Shown: positions 38,862-47,376, counted from the first letter of the stretch. The stretch: 64,000 nucleotides of DNA from Acetobacterium wieringae (GCF_026646375.1 NZ_JAIPPU010000017.1:25878-89877); one strand, 5' to 3'. Notes: generated by a model from the letters alone, not told the origin. Program-made: numbers and translations.

Positions 38862-38928
38862 TAGATTAGATCGTTTAAAACAAAAAAAGTTTATAAAATT
38901 CTTTTATTTGGCAAAAGGAGAAAAACCA

Positions 38929-39909
38929 GTGGAAATAGTAATTGATAATCTGGTGGCAAAAAAAGGAACAAAAGTTTCTGGTTATGTGGCGGTTCCCAAA
39001 ACGGAGCTTAAATTGCCGGTGACTATTATTAATGGACAAAATTCCGGAAAAACAGTATTGATTACCGGCGGAGTCCATAACGCCGAATACACCGGCATTG
39101 AAACGGCGATTCGTCTGGCTCAGGAAATCATCCCAGAAGCAGTAGCCGGTTGCTTGATCATCATTCATCCGGTCAATATCAGCGGATTTGAAAACCGCAC
39201 GATGAGTGTGGTGGCCGAGGATGGAAAAAACCTCAACCGGATTTTTCCGGGTAATCCGGACGGTACAACCGGGGATAAGCTGGCGGCTTATTTAACAGAA
39301 ATGTTTTTTAAAAAGGCTGATCGCTTTATTGACCTTCATGCCGGGGATGGTTATGAGTCGCTGACTCCTTACGTTTATTATGTTGGTGCAGCCAAAGAGG
39401 CGGTCGTCAGTGAGTCCGAGGCCATGGCATTGGCGGTACTAGTGCGCTATCGGGTTAAATCGTATCTGGCCACCAGCGGCGCCTATAATTATGCCGGTTC
39501 GATGGGGATTCCCGGTATTCTGATTGAACGGGGCGGCGAAGCCCGCTGGTCGGAAGATGAGATTAAAAACTATCAGGAAGATGTTAAAAATGTCTTGCGC
39601 TATTTAAAGGTTTTGGCTGAGCCGATGCGATTGTCTGCAGGTAAACAGCAGGAGGTGGTGGACGTTGTTTATGAAGAGGCCGAAGTCACTGGATGCTGGT
39701 ACCCCAATAAAAAAGCCGGTGAGCCGTTTTTAAAAGGCGATAACCTGGGTGTGATAAAAGATTATTTTGGAAAGGTGCTGCAAACCTGTATCGCTAAATA
39801 TGATGGGATCGTGCTTTATCAGGTCAGTTCGCTGACCATTTTAAAAAAGAGTCCGATGATTGCTTATGGAAAAATAAAAAATAATGGGGTTAATAGCAAC
39901 GAGAAATAA
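38929..39909 (+). CDS. Succinylglutamate desuccinylase / aspartoacylase (AstE/AspA) family hydrolase
   Basis: A 326-residue M14-like zinc deacylase. The zinc-binding GGVHNAEYTGIE (around residue 47) replaces the usual GxHGxE, and IHPVN, FPGNPDG and DLHAGDG follow. IERGG supplies the catalytic Glu region. The family removes acyl groups from amino acids or related small amides. GTG at 38929 was chosen because AAGGAG is 8 bases upstream. The open frame reaches back to 38908. It lies before a LysR gene and a peptide-type ABC transporter, suggesting processing of an imported acylated compound. Confidence 0.82.
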   Translation: MEIVIDNLVAKKGTKVSGYVAVPKTELKLPVTIINGQNSGKTVLITGGVHNAEYTGIETAIRLAQEIIPEAVAGCLIIIHPVNISGFENRTMSVVAEDGKNLNRIFPGNPDGTTGDKLAAYLTEMFFKKADRFIDLHAGDGYESLTPYVYYVGAAKEAVVSESEAMALAVLVRYRVKSYLATSGAYNYAGSMGIPGILIERGGEARWSEDEIKNYQEDVKNVLRYLKVLAEPMRLSAGKQQEVVDVVYEEAEVTGCWYPNKKAGEPFLKGDNLGVIKDYFGKVLQTCIAKYDGIVLYQVSSLTILKKSPMIAYGKIKNNGVNSNEK

Positions 39910-39991
39910 AAAAAGTTAAACGTAACGACAATTGATTTTAGCGGACGGATGGTTTTTTATGAAGGATAATCGATTCAAAAAGGTGTGTGAT

Positions 39992-40933
39992 ATGATTGAA
40001 CTTAAGCAACTGAAATATTTTGTGGTCTGTGCCGATGTGGGATCATTCAGCAAAGCTGCCGAAATCCTCTATACGACCCAACCCAATGTCAGCAAGGCGA
40101 TCAAGGCGCTAGAAGAGCATCTCGGATTTAGCCTCTTTCATCGTAAAAGTCGGGGGATTCTGTTGTCGTCCCGGGGCAAACACGTCTATGAGTATGCCTG
40201 CAAAGCCATTGACAATATCGAGATGCTGGCTTCGTTTTCCCAGACGGATCGGATTGAGCAATTGCAGATCGCCAGTAATCCCAGTGCCTGGATGGCTAAG
40301 GTATTTGCGGATTTTTATAATCGTTTTCACGTCAAACAATTGCATTTTGAGCTTTATACGGCCTCGGTGGCAGAAATCATCAAGCGGGTAGCCGGTTATC
40401 AGGACGAGCTGGGCTTTGTCTATGTGATGGACAGTCAGAATACCGCTTTTCAGTACATCTTGACCAGAAACCATCTGGAATTTGTGGAGCTTAAAAAAAC
40501 TCAGGTGGTATTGTATCTGGGGCAGAAACATCCGCTCTATCAGGCCCGTGAGATCAGTGAAGCAGAACTGAAGAAACTAAAGCTGGTGCAGTGCTATGAA
40601 GACGAATTTGATCTTAACAATTACTGGAAAATAACCAATCCGCATGGAAAAGATATGTCCGCCCTGGAGAGTGTGGTGGTGACCAACAGTGACTGTGTGA
40701 TGATGCAGCTGCTGCAGACCACTGATCTGGCGAATATCGGCAGTGGGTATCTTACCGATGATGTGGATGAGAAGGAGCTCAACGGTATTCCCCTATTCGA
40801 AGAGGAAAATGTGGTGATGTTTGGCTATATCCACAGGCGGCACGACGAATACAGTGACTGGGGAAAGCGGTTTCTGGAATTTATGATGGTAAATCTGGAA
40901 TTGGGGGATCCCGATAAAGGCCAAATGGAATAA
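39992..40933 (+). CDS. LysR family transcriptional regulator
   Basis: A 313-residue regulator. The N-terminal winged HTH is textbook (MIELKQLKYFVVCADVGSFS followed by KAAEILYTTQPNVSKAIKAL), and a periplasmic-binding-like sensor domain follows. The ATG at 39992 follows AAGGTG, and longer in-frame starts lack a site. LysR regulators usually act on adjacent genes, so the transporter downstream and the deacylase upstream are the likely targets. The inducer is unknown. Confidence 0.9.
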   Translation: MIELKQLKYFVVCADVGSFSKAAEILYTTQPNVSKAIKALEEHLGFSLFHRKSRGILLSSRGKHVYEYACKAIDNIEMLASFSQTDRIEQLQIASNPSAWMAKVFADFYNRFHVKQLHFELYTASVAEIIKRVAGYQDELGFVYVMDSQNTAFQYILTRNHLEFVELKKTQVVLYLGQKHPLYQAREISEAELKKLKLVQCYEDEFDLNNYWKITNPHGKDMSALESVVVTNSDCVMMQLLQTTDLANIGSGYLTDDVDEKELNGIPLFEEENVVMFGYIHRRHDEYSDWGKRFLEFMMVNLELGDPDKGQME

Positions 40934-40951
40934 GAAGGTATGCTAAATTGG

Positions 40952-41006
40952 AATGGCGAAATAACCCCCCATGGAGGTTGTAACGCCATTTTCTAAGTGA
41001 TAAAAT
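40952..41006 (+). promoter_or_regulatory. Promoter with inverted repeat before the ABC transporter operon
   Basis: TTGTAA (40978-40983) and TAAAAT (41001-41006) have a 17-base spacer. The -35 box is inside the loop of an AATGGCG / CGCCATT inverted repeat (40952-40958, 40984-40990). This is a plausible LysR operator, though the spacing is wider than the usual T-N11-A box. Confidence 0.55.
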
Positions 41007-41047
41007 CTTACCGGTAAATGCGCTAATGCGAGAAAGGTTTTGCATTA

Positions 41048-41986
41048 ATGAAAAAATATGTTGGAAAACGTCTATTACAATTAATCCCAATTATTCTGGG
41101 CATCACCCTGTTATCCTTCACCCTGATGCAGTCAGCCGCCGGGGATGCCGTGGATGCGCTTTACGATAATGCCAGTGGTGGCGTATCCGAAGAAGTCAAG
41201 GCCGAGAAACGGCATGAACTGGGGCTCGATCAGCCCTTTATTATCCAGTATACCAACTGGCTTGGCGGGGTATTAACCGGTGATATGGGTGTTTCCTATA
41301 TATCAAATAAACCGGTTTTTGAAACCTTTGTGTCAAAATTGCCAGCGACGATTTATCTGACACTGACCTCAATTTTACTTACTGTACTGATTTCGATTCC
41401 CTTTGGTGTTTTATCGGCCGTTCGGCATAATTGCTTCACCGATTATCTGATCCGCTTTTTCAGTTTTATCGGCAATGCCTTACCGGGTTTTTTTGTCTCG
41501 CTACTGCTGATCTATTTTCTTGCCCTACAGCTAAAGCTGTTTCCGGTTATGGGCAATGGCGGTTGGAAGAGCATCGTTTTGCCGACTCTTACCCTGGCAA
41601 TTGCGATGTCAGCCAAATACACCCGACAGGTTCGAACAACCGTCCTGGAAGAACTCAATAAGGACTATGTCATCGGGGCTCGGGCCAGGGGGATCAGGGA
41701 GCCAGTGATGCTTTTTGCCAGTGTTTTAAAGACAGCGATGCTGACCATTATCACCCTGCTGGCGTTGTCGATCGGTTCGTTGTTGGGTGGTACCGCAATT
41801 GTTGAATCGATTTTTATGTGGGATGGGGTCGGAAAATTGGCGGTAGATTCGATTATGATGCGGGATTACCCGATGATTCAGGCCTATGTCATCTGGATGG
41901 CCATTATTTATGTGGGCGTAAATCTGGTGACCGATATCATTTATCATTATCTGGATCCCCGGATTCGATTGGAACAGGAGGGCTGA
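41048..41986 (+). CDS. ABC transporter permease, DppB/OppB/NikB family
   Basis: A 312-residue inner-membrane permease with six hydrophobic segments. It opens MKKYVGKRLLQLIPIILGIT and carries the coupling-helix sequence VLEELNKDYVIGARARGIREPV that contacts the ATPase. It belongs to the peptide/nickel class. It shares a TGATG stop-start overlap with the second permease. A nickel, peptide or opine substrate cannot be told apart from the permease alone. Confidence 0.93.
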   Translation: MKKYVGKRLLQLIPIILGITLLSFTLMQSAAGDAVDALYDNASGGVSEEVKAEKRHELGLDQPFIIQYTNWLGGVLTGDMGVSYISNKPVFETFVSKLPATIYLTLTSILLTVLISIPFGVLSAVRHNCFTDYLIRFFSFIGNALPGFFVSLLLIYFLALQLKLFPVMGNGGWKSIVLPTLTLAIAMSAKYTRQVRTTVLEELNKDYVIGARARGIREPVMLFASVLKTAMLTIITLLALSIGSLLGGTAIVESIFMWDGVGKLAVDSIMMRDYPMIQAYVIWMAIIYVGVNLVTDIIYHYLDPRIRLEQEG

Positions 41987-42867
41987 TGGAAGTAACAGAG
42001 CGTACAGCGGTCCGGATCAGAACCCGGAAAATAAAAAAAGATCAAACGATGACGAAATTCTATCTTTTTCTGACTTTGGTGATAATTCTATTGCTGGTGG
42101 CAGCCCTGGCACCCCAGATTGTTCCCTATGATCCCTATGCTCAGGATTTGACTCAGGCCCTACAGCCGCCCAGTCCGGAGCATCTGCTGGGAACGGATCG
42201 CTATGGCCGGGATATGTTGTCCCGGGTGATAATGGGGGGACAAACCACCATTTACTCGGCACTGTTGCTGGTAGGAATCATTACTGGATTTGGTACTTTG
42301 GTGGGGCTATTCTGCGGGTATCAGGGTGGCAAAATTGATTCCTTGATTATGCGGGTTTCGGATGTCTTTCTGGCGTTTCCAGGAATGGTTTTTGCGATAG
42401 CCGTGGCCGGTATTTTAGGTGGTGGGCTGATCAATGCAGTGGTGGCGCTGGCCTGTATTTCCTGGCCTAAATTTGCCCGGTTGTCCAGAGGACAGGTGCT
42501 GGGTATTAAAAATATGCCCTATATTGCCGCCGCCAGGCTTAGTGGTTCCGGCTCGATCAAGATTGTTTTTAAACATATTTTGCCCAATATTATTGGCCCG
42601 ATTCTGGTAACCTCCACCCTTGATATTGGCACCATGATGATGGAACTGGCAGGATTGTCTTTTCTGGGACTGGGGGCGATGCCTCCAATTGCCGAATGGG
42701 GTTCAATGATGAGCGAAGGGCGTAGCATGCTGCAGACATCGCCATGGGTAATTCTAGCACCCGGTTGTGCTATTTTTATATCAGTAACATTATTTAATTT
42801 ACTGGGGGATACGGTCAGAGATGTACTGGATCCCAAGACGAATAAGAGAAAAAAGGAGAAGAAATGA
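41986..42867 (+). CDS. ABC transporter permease, DppC/OppC/NikC family
   Basis: A 293-residue second permease. It has a cytoplasmic N-terminus, then PYDPYAQDLTQALQPPSPEHLLGTD(RYGRDMLSR) typical of DppC, a coupling helix and six spans. ATG at 41986 overlaps the stop of the first permease by one base. A longer in-frame extension upstream lies inside the first permease and is unlikely to be translated. It overlaps the binding-protein gene by 4 bases. Confidence 0.93.
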   Translation: MEVTERTAVRIRTRKIKKDQTMTKFYLFLTLVIILLLVAALAPQIVPYDPYAQDLTQALQPPSPEHLLGTDRYGRDMLSRVIMGGQTTIYSALLLVGIITGFGTLVGLFCGYQGGKIDSLIMRVSDVFLAFPGMVFAIAVAGILGGGLINAVVALACISWPKFARLSRGQVLGIKNMPYIAAARLSGSGSIKIVFKHILPNIIGPILVTSTLDIGTMMMELAGLSFLGLGAMPPIAEWGSMMSEGRSMLQTSPWVILAPGCAIFISVTLFNLLGDTVRDVLDPKTNKRKKEKK

Positions 42868-44420
42868 AAGTAAAAAACAAAATTCTGGCAGTGTTGTTGA
42901 CCACCACATTGATCGGCGGGATGCTAACCGGCTGTGCCAGTTCAACCAGCACCAAAAGTGCAGAAGAAAAGGTATTTAATTATGGAACCGTAGCCTATAG
43001 TGTCGGCAATTCAAATGTGGGAATGAATCCTCATGAATCCTACATCGGTTGGTCAACCCTTCGTTATGGGGTCGGTGAGACGCTCTTTAAATTTAATGAA
43101 AAGATGGAGCTGGAGCCCTGGCTGGCCAAAGATTATGAACAGATTGATGACTATACCGTTAAAATCAATTTACGGGATGACGTTACCTTCTCCAATGGCA
43201 AGAAAATGACCGGGGAAGCCGTTAAAGAGTGTTTTGATAACCTGATTGCGGTTCATGATCGGGCCCCAAAAGACTTGCAGATTAAGTCAATCACCGCTGA
43301 TGGACAAAGCATCACGATCGTATCAGATAATAAGGTGCCAGCATTGGTAAATTACCTCTGTGACCCGTATGGCTGCATCATCGATATGGAGGCTGGGGTA
43401 ACCGCTGATAAAAATGTCGTTGGAACAGGGCCTTATGTAGCCAAAAATATCACTGAGACCGAAATCAATCTGGAAGCAAACAATGACTATTGGGGTGGAA
43501 AACCAAAGGTTGGGAAGGTAAATATCAAGAGTATTGTTGATGGTGATACCTTAACCATGGCCCTGCAAAGTGGCGAAATTGATGCGGCTCAGGGTCTGCC
43601 CTATGCCAGTCTGGAACTGTTTCAAAACAATGATGACTACACCATCAGCTCTACCAATACTTCCCGGGTTTATCAGGCTGCTTTAAACTATAATTCAGCG
43701 GTGATTAAAGACGATGCTGTTCGTAAAGCCATGGCCATGAGTATGGATAAGGATGGGTTTACCACGGTGCTGTTAAAGGGCAACGGAACGCCGGCGGACG
43801 GTCCTTTCCCAGCTAACTTTACATTTGGCGGCGACGCGGTTAAAGATACCGCTTATGACATTGACGGCGCCAAAAAAGTGCTGGAAGCAGCAGGTTGGGT
43901 TGATTCTGATGGCGATGGTATCCGCGAAAAAGATGGTCAGAAATTATCGATCAAATGGTTGACCTACACTTCCCGTCAGGAGCTGCCGTTGCTGGCCGAA
44001 TCAGTTCAGGCGACCTATAAACAAGCCGGGATTGATGTACAGGTCAATGCCACCGATTCCTACAAGGATTTCCTGAAAGCCGGTGACTACGATGTCTTTG
44101 CCAACGCCTTTGTAACTGCGCCCACCGGAGATCCCCAATATTATTTCACCACCCATGTGGTTGATAATTCTGACTACAACCGCGGACACTACCATAGCGA
44201 CAAGGTAGAAGCCCTGGTTGCGCAACTGCGAAGTGAATTTGACACCGAAAAACGGAGTGATCTGGCGGTTTCAATTGCGCAGCAAGTTCTTGACGACAAT
44301 GCCTATATCTATGCCTCGCATTTAAAAATGTCCTTTGTGATGAAAAAGAGTGTTACTGGCTTTACTGCGCATCCATCGGATTATTATGAAATCACAGCCG
44401 ATCTGGATATCAACGAATAA
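42864..44420 (+). CDS. Solute-binding lipoprotein, SBP_bac_5 (DppA/OppA/NikA) family
   Basis: A 518-residue extracytoplasmic lipoprotein. A signal peptide ends at the lipobox GMLTGC (C24). The mature protein has the family's GETLFKFNEKMELEPWLAKD, VGTGPYVAKN and NYWGG-like NDYWGG motifs, with VDSDGDGIREKDG near the middle. It captures the substrate and delivers it to the two permeases. The fold covers dipeptides, oligopeptides and nickel chelates. No residue here fixes the choice. Confidence 0.92.
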   Translation: MKVKNKILAVLLTTTLIGGMLTGCASSTSTKSAEEKVFNYGTVAYSVGNSNVGMNPHESYIGWSTLRYGVGETLFKFNEKMELEPWLAKDYEQIDDYTVKINLRDDVTFSNGKKMTGEAVKECFDNLIAVHDRAPKDLQIKSITADGQSITIVSDNKVPALVNYLCDPYGCIIDMEAGVTADKNVVGTGPYVAKNITETEINLEANNDYWGGKPKVGKVNIKSIVDGDTLTMALQSGEIDAAQGLPYASLELFQNNDDYTISSTNTSRVYQAALNYNSAVIKDDAVRKAMAMSMDKDGFTTVLLKGNGTPADGPFPANFTFGGDAVKDTAYDIDGAKKVLEAAGWVDSDGDGIREKDGQKLSIKWLTYTSRQELPLLAESVQATYKQAGIDVQVNATDSYKDFLKAGDYDVFANAFVTAPTGDPQYYFTTHVVDNSDYNRGHYHSDKVEALVAQLRSEFDTEKRSDLAVSIAQQVLDDNAYIYASHLKMSFVMKKSVTGFTAHPSDYYEITADLDINE

Positions 44421-44446
44421 ATCGTCCCGATCAGAAGGAAGGGTTT

Positions 44447-45229
44447 ATGCAACAACCATTACTGGAATTTCAAAATGTCGAAATATCCTACAACGGCGAG
44501 CCGATGGTTCGGGGGATCAACTTAACCATGCAACCAGGTGAGATCCTCGGGATTGTCGGCGAGTCCGGCAGTGGCAAAAGCACCCTGATCAGGGCCGCTA
44601 TGGGTCTACTGGGCCCGGATGGTTTAGTCAATCGGGGCGAGATCCGCTACAAGGGCCAACCGGTTCTTGATCTTGAAGACGAAGCCTTGCGGATGCTGCG
44701 GGGGCCGGAAATGGGGATGATTTTTCAGAACTGTGGCAGTGCCCTGTGCCCTATAAGAACTATTGGTGAGCAACTTTATGAAACCATGGCCGAGCATGGC
44801 CTTTGTGACCGCCAGCTGGTTCAGGAAAAAGCCACAGCTTTGTTTGAGAAGGTTCATTTAAGCGACGCGGAGCGGATTTTAAAGAGTTATCCCTTTGAAT
44901 TATCCGGAGGAATGAATCAGCGGGTCGGCATTGTCATGGCGATGCTGTTGGAACCCGAGTTGCTTTTTGCCGATGAACCGACCTCGGCGCTGGACGTCAC
45001 CGTCCAGGCTCAGGTGGTCCGGGAAATGATGGCAATGCGGGAAGCATTTGGAACCGGAATTGTGGTGGTGACCCATAATATTGGGGTGGTGTCATTTATG
45101 GCCGATACCGTGGCGGTGATGTGCAAGGGTCAGCTGGTTGAATATGGCAAGGCCCGGGAGGTGATTGAGCATCCCCAGCAGGATTACACCCGCCAGCTGA
45201 TTGCGGCCATGCCCCGGATAAAAAGGTGA
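44447..45229 (+). CDS. ABC transporter ATPase, DppD/OppD/NikD family
   Basis: A 260-residue nucleotide-binding protein: Walker A GESGSGKST, Q-loop MIFQNCG, signature LSGGMNQR and Walker B LLFADEPTSALD. The C-terminal cysteine-rich Fe-S region of some OppD proteins is absent, so this is the short NikD-like form. It lies 26 bases after the binding-protein gene and 3 bases before the second ATPase. Confidence 0.93.
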   Translation: MQQPLLEFQNVEISYNGEPMVRGINLTMQPGEILGIVGESGSGKSTLIRAAMGLLGPDGLVNRGEIRYKGQPVLDLEDEALRMLRGPEMGMIFQNCGSALCPIRTIGEQLYETMAEHGLCDRQLVQEKATALFEKVHLSDAERILKSYPFELSGGMNQRVGIVMAMLLEPELLFADEPTSALDVTVQAQVVREMMAMREAFGTGIVVVTHNIGVVSFMADTVAVMCKGQLVEYGKAREVIEHPQQDYTRQLIAAMPRIKR

Positions 45230-45232
45230 GAC

Positions 45233-45988
45233 ATGAACAGGATTTTAGCAGTCAGCAATTTAAAAAAAACCTATACCAAAGGAAAAACCACCATTTGTGC
45301 GGTTGATGAGATCAGCTTCCATGTGGATAAAGGCGAATGTCTGGCGCTGGTGGGCGAGAGCGGCAGTGGTAAAAGTACAGTCGCCAAGCTGATCACCGGA
45401 CTGGAATCGTTGGATGGTGGTGATATTATTCTGGATGGAAAAGTGATTAAAAACCCCGGGCGAAAAGAACTCAAACGGGTTTACCAACTCGTTCAGATGG
45501 TCTTTCAGATGCCGGTGGATTCCTTTAATCCCCGGATTCGTCTGGGGGAAAGTGTCATGGAAGGGCTGATCAATCAGGGTATGGGGCGTCAGGAGGCGAA
45601 GCATAAAGCCATTGACTATCTGGAAATCTGCGGCCTCGGTCCGGAATTTGCCAGTCGCTATCCCAGTGAGGTCAGCGGTGGCGAATGTCAGCGGGCCTCG
45701 ATTGCCCGGGCAATTGCCCGAAAACCCCAACTGCTCATCTGTGATGAAGCTACCAGCGCTCTGGATGTCACCGTCCAGGCTCAGATTATGACACTCCTAT
45801 CACAATTACGAGAAGATCAGGGGATGTCGCAATTGATGATCTGTCATGATCTGGCTTTGGTGCAGCAATGCTGTGACCGGGTGCTGGTGATGCATCAGGG
45901 TCGGGTAGTGGAAACCGGTACCCCGGACGAGGTAATTTCAAGTCCCCGGGAAGCATATACAAAAAAACTGATCGATTCGATTCTGTAA
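45233..45988 (+). CDS. ABC transporter ATPase, DppF/OppF/NikE family
   Basis: A 251-residue partner ATPase with Walker A GESGSGKST, signature VSGGECQR and Walker B LLICDEATSALD. It forms the heterodimeric motor with the preceding ATPase. It is the last gene of the five-gene transporter operon and ends in a terminator. The length is short, as for NikE. Confidence 0.93.
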   Translation: MNRILAVSNLKKTYTKGKTTICAVDEISFHVDKGECLALVGESGSGKSTVAKLITGLESLDGGDIILDGKVIKNPGRKELKRVYQLVQMVFQMPVDSFNPRIRLGESVMEGLINQGMGRQEAKHKAIDYLEICGLGPEFASRYPSEVSGGECQRASIARAIARKPQLLICDEATSALDVTVQAQIMTLLSQLREDQGMSQLMICHDLALVQQCCDRVLVMHQGRVVETGTPDEVISSPREAYTKKLIDSIL

Positions 45989-45992
45989 GATA

Positions 45993-46027
45993 TAAAAGGG
46001 CATCTTTCCTTGGCTGGTGTCCTTTTT
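45993..46027 (+). terminator. Terminator of the ABC transporter operon
   Basis: AAAAGGG (45993-45999) pairs with CCCTTTT (46020-46026), and CATC pairs with GGTG past a bulged T. A T tract follows. It overlaps the promoter region of the csoR-type gene. Confidence 0.7.
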
Positions 46028-46064
46028 CTATATCTGTTATAATGGATTAAACAGATATAGAAAA
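46024..46064 (+). promoter_or_regulatory. Operator palindrome around the -10 box of the CsoR-type gene
   Basis: The arms 46024-46038 and 46050-46064 are perfect 15-base complements with an 11-base centre. A TATAAT (46038-46043) begins at the end of the first arm. CsoR/RcnR repressors bind inverted repeats over promoters and are often autoregulated. This dyad ends 8 bases before the regulator ATG. No good -35 box is visible. Confidence 0.7.
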
Positions 46065-46072
46065 TGAGGTGA

Positions 46073-46417
46073 ATGGAGATGCATGAAAATCAGGAAGAAT
46101 GGGAAGATGCCGGACATGATGCGGGCCACAGCGGAGATCATCACCACCATCATCATGAACATACCCAGACCAAATCAGTGTTGAATCGCCTTTCCCGAGC
46201 TGCGGGTCATCTTGAATCGGTGAAAAAAATGGTCGAATCGGGAAGAGACTGTACCGAGGTGCTGATCCAGCTTTCAGCGGTTAAGTCAGCGATTAATAAC
46301 GTCGGCAAAATAATTTTACAGGATCATATTGAGCATTGCATCGTTGATGCGGTGGAGAATAACGACGAGAAGGCTTTGGAAGAACTCAGAAAAGCGATTG
46401 ACCGCTTTATGAAATAA
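46073..46417 (+). CDS. Metal-sensing repressor, CsoR/RcnR (DUF156) family, His-rich N-terminus
   Basis: A 114-residue all-helical repressor. C60, H85 and C89 reproduce the C-x24-H-x3-C spacing of copper-sensing CsoR. Unlike most CsoR proteins it has a 30-residue N-terminal arm with about ten histidines, including HHHHHHEH, which could hold nickel, cobalt, zinc or copper. RLSRAAGHLESVKKM is the typical DNA-binding helix. A GAGGTGA precedes the ATG. No metal exporter gene follows directly, so its targets lie elsewhere or include the adjacent transporter. Confidence 0.88.
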   Translation: MEMHENQEEWEDAGHDAGHSGDHHHHHHEHTQTKSVLNRLSRAAGHLESVKKMVESGRDCTEVLIQLSAVKSAINNVGKIILQDHIEHCIVDAVENNDEKALEELRKAIDRFMK

Positions 46418-46533
46418 AGGCTGTAGTTTGATACCGTGTAAAGCGGAACTGGCATGGAAAGACATTCCAAAACAGAATATCACTTCTCAAAAATAGACTT
46501 GCGCAAGCGATTTAAGCATGTTAGAATGGCAAG

Positions 46534-46579
46534 CAGAAACAATGAAAGACACGTGCTTGTGGCATTGTTTCTGTTTTTT
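46534..46579 (+). terminator. Terminator after the csoR-type gene
   Basis: CAGAAACAATG (46534-46544) pairs with CATTGTTTCTG (46563-46573) and a T-run follows. A TTGCGC / TAGAAT promoter-like pair (46499-46528) lies just before it, so a very short transcript is also conceivable. Confidence 0.8.
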
Positions 46580-46611
46580 AGTGTTTTTAAAACACCGACA
46601 CGAATAAAATA

Positions 46612-46745
46612 TTAATAAAACAGGTGCCGGCAGTAACGAAGGGTTACAGGCCGGTGAAAAGGGAAGCGGGGTGAAAGTCCCCCGCGGTCCCGCCGCTGTA
46701 AAAGAAGAGTTCCTCCAGGAATGCTACCAGAAATGGGAAGGTAGG
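46612..46745 (+). promoter_or_regulatory. Cobalamin riboswitch (orphan)
   Basis: The core reads GGTGCCGGCAG at the 5' end, then AAGGGAAGCGGGGTGAAAG, CGGTCCCGCCGCTGTAA (the B12-box region) and GCTACCAGAAATGGGAAGG. These are the conserved blocks of the adenosylcobalamin aptamer. Such elements shut off B12 or cobalt uptake genes when the vitamin is plentiful. Here it is followed only by a truncated ABC ATPase fragment. Confidence 0.9.
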
Positions 46746-46752
46746 AGTAACG

Positions 46753-47150
46753 TTGACGCTTGAGCAACTGCTGATCAAAGTGGCCTTGGAGCCGGAGGTC
46801 AAAAACCGTTACCCCCATGAACTCAGCGGTGGGCAGCTGCAGCGGGTTTGTATAGTCCGGGCCATTGCCACAAAGCCTCGTTTTATTGTGCTAGATGAAG
46901 CCATCAGTTCACTGGATGTATCGGTTCAGGCCCAGATCTTAAAGCTACTTCATCAACTGCGGGTAGAGATGAACATCACCTATCTCTTTGTAGCCCACGA
47001 TCTTCAGGTGGTGGCCCATCTTTGTGATAAGATTGTTTTTTTTTGTATCAAGGGCAAATTGTTGAAGAAATAGAAAGTGGCAAATTGGCCCAGGTCAACA
47101 ATCACTATGCCAGAGCTTTGCTGGCATCAGTTATTCCGTTTGAAGTTTAG
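46753..47150 (+). pseudogene. Truncated and frameshifted ABC ATPase (DppF/NikE-like)
   Basis: The frame begins (TTG) just before the signature region: [14 protein letters not shown], then Walker [13 protein letters not shown] and the switch histidine VAHDL. The first half, with Walker A and Q-loop, is absent. At a run of nine T (47036-47044) the frame breaks. Past it, another frame continues the protein as [13 protein letters not shown] through HYARALLASVIPFEV to the TAG at 47148. The remnant is a different paralogue from the intact ATPase at 45233. It cannot hydrolyse ATP as it stands. Confidence 0.85.
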
Positions 47151-47152
47151 CG

Positions 47153-47203
47153 AAAACCGGAAAGTCTGTAATAAAGAAGGAGTAAAGAGGCTTTCCGGTT
47201 TTT
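47153..47203 (+). terminator. Terminator after the ATPase remnant
   Basis: AAAACCGGAAAG (47153-47164) pairs perfectly with CTTTCCGGTTTT (47191-47202) around a 26-base loop and ends in T. Confidence 0.75.
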
Positions 47204-47206
47204 ATA

Positions 47207-47236
47207 TTGACAAAAGCAAGGGTAATGTTGTAGAAT
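47207..47236 (+). promoter_or_regulatory. Promoter of the manganese riboswitch transcript
   Basis: A perfect TTGACA and TAGAAT with an 18-base spacer, 10 bases before the aptamer. Confidence 0.75.
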
Positions 47237-47244
47237 AATACTGT

Positions 47245-47376
47245 TAAAAGGGAGTAGTTGTTATACAAAGTCAACATACTGGTGACGATGGTCACCTGGC
47301 TTTGTAGCCGTTTCCGGTAACGAGACTTTTAGCATAGTCCATTTTGTGGTGGGTTATGCTAGGAGTCTTTTTATTT
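47245..47376 (+). promoter_or_regulatory. yybP-ykoY manganese riboswitch
   Basis: The conserved aptamer blocks are AAAGGGAGTAG, GTCAACATACTGGTGA, TCACCTGGC and CCGGTAACGAGAC. They are followed by an expression platform whose AGACT / AGTCT and AGCATAG / TATGCT arms form a terminator (47323-47373) with a T-run. Manganese binding would prevent termination and switch on the downstream exporter. Aptamer and gene function agree. Confidence 0.9.

Noticed and set aside
40109..40531. 140-codon minus-strand frame inside the LysR gene
   Set aside because: Shadow of the regulator, with no ribosome binding site or promoter.
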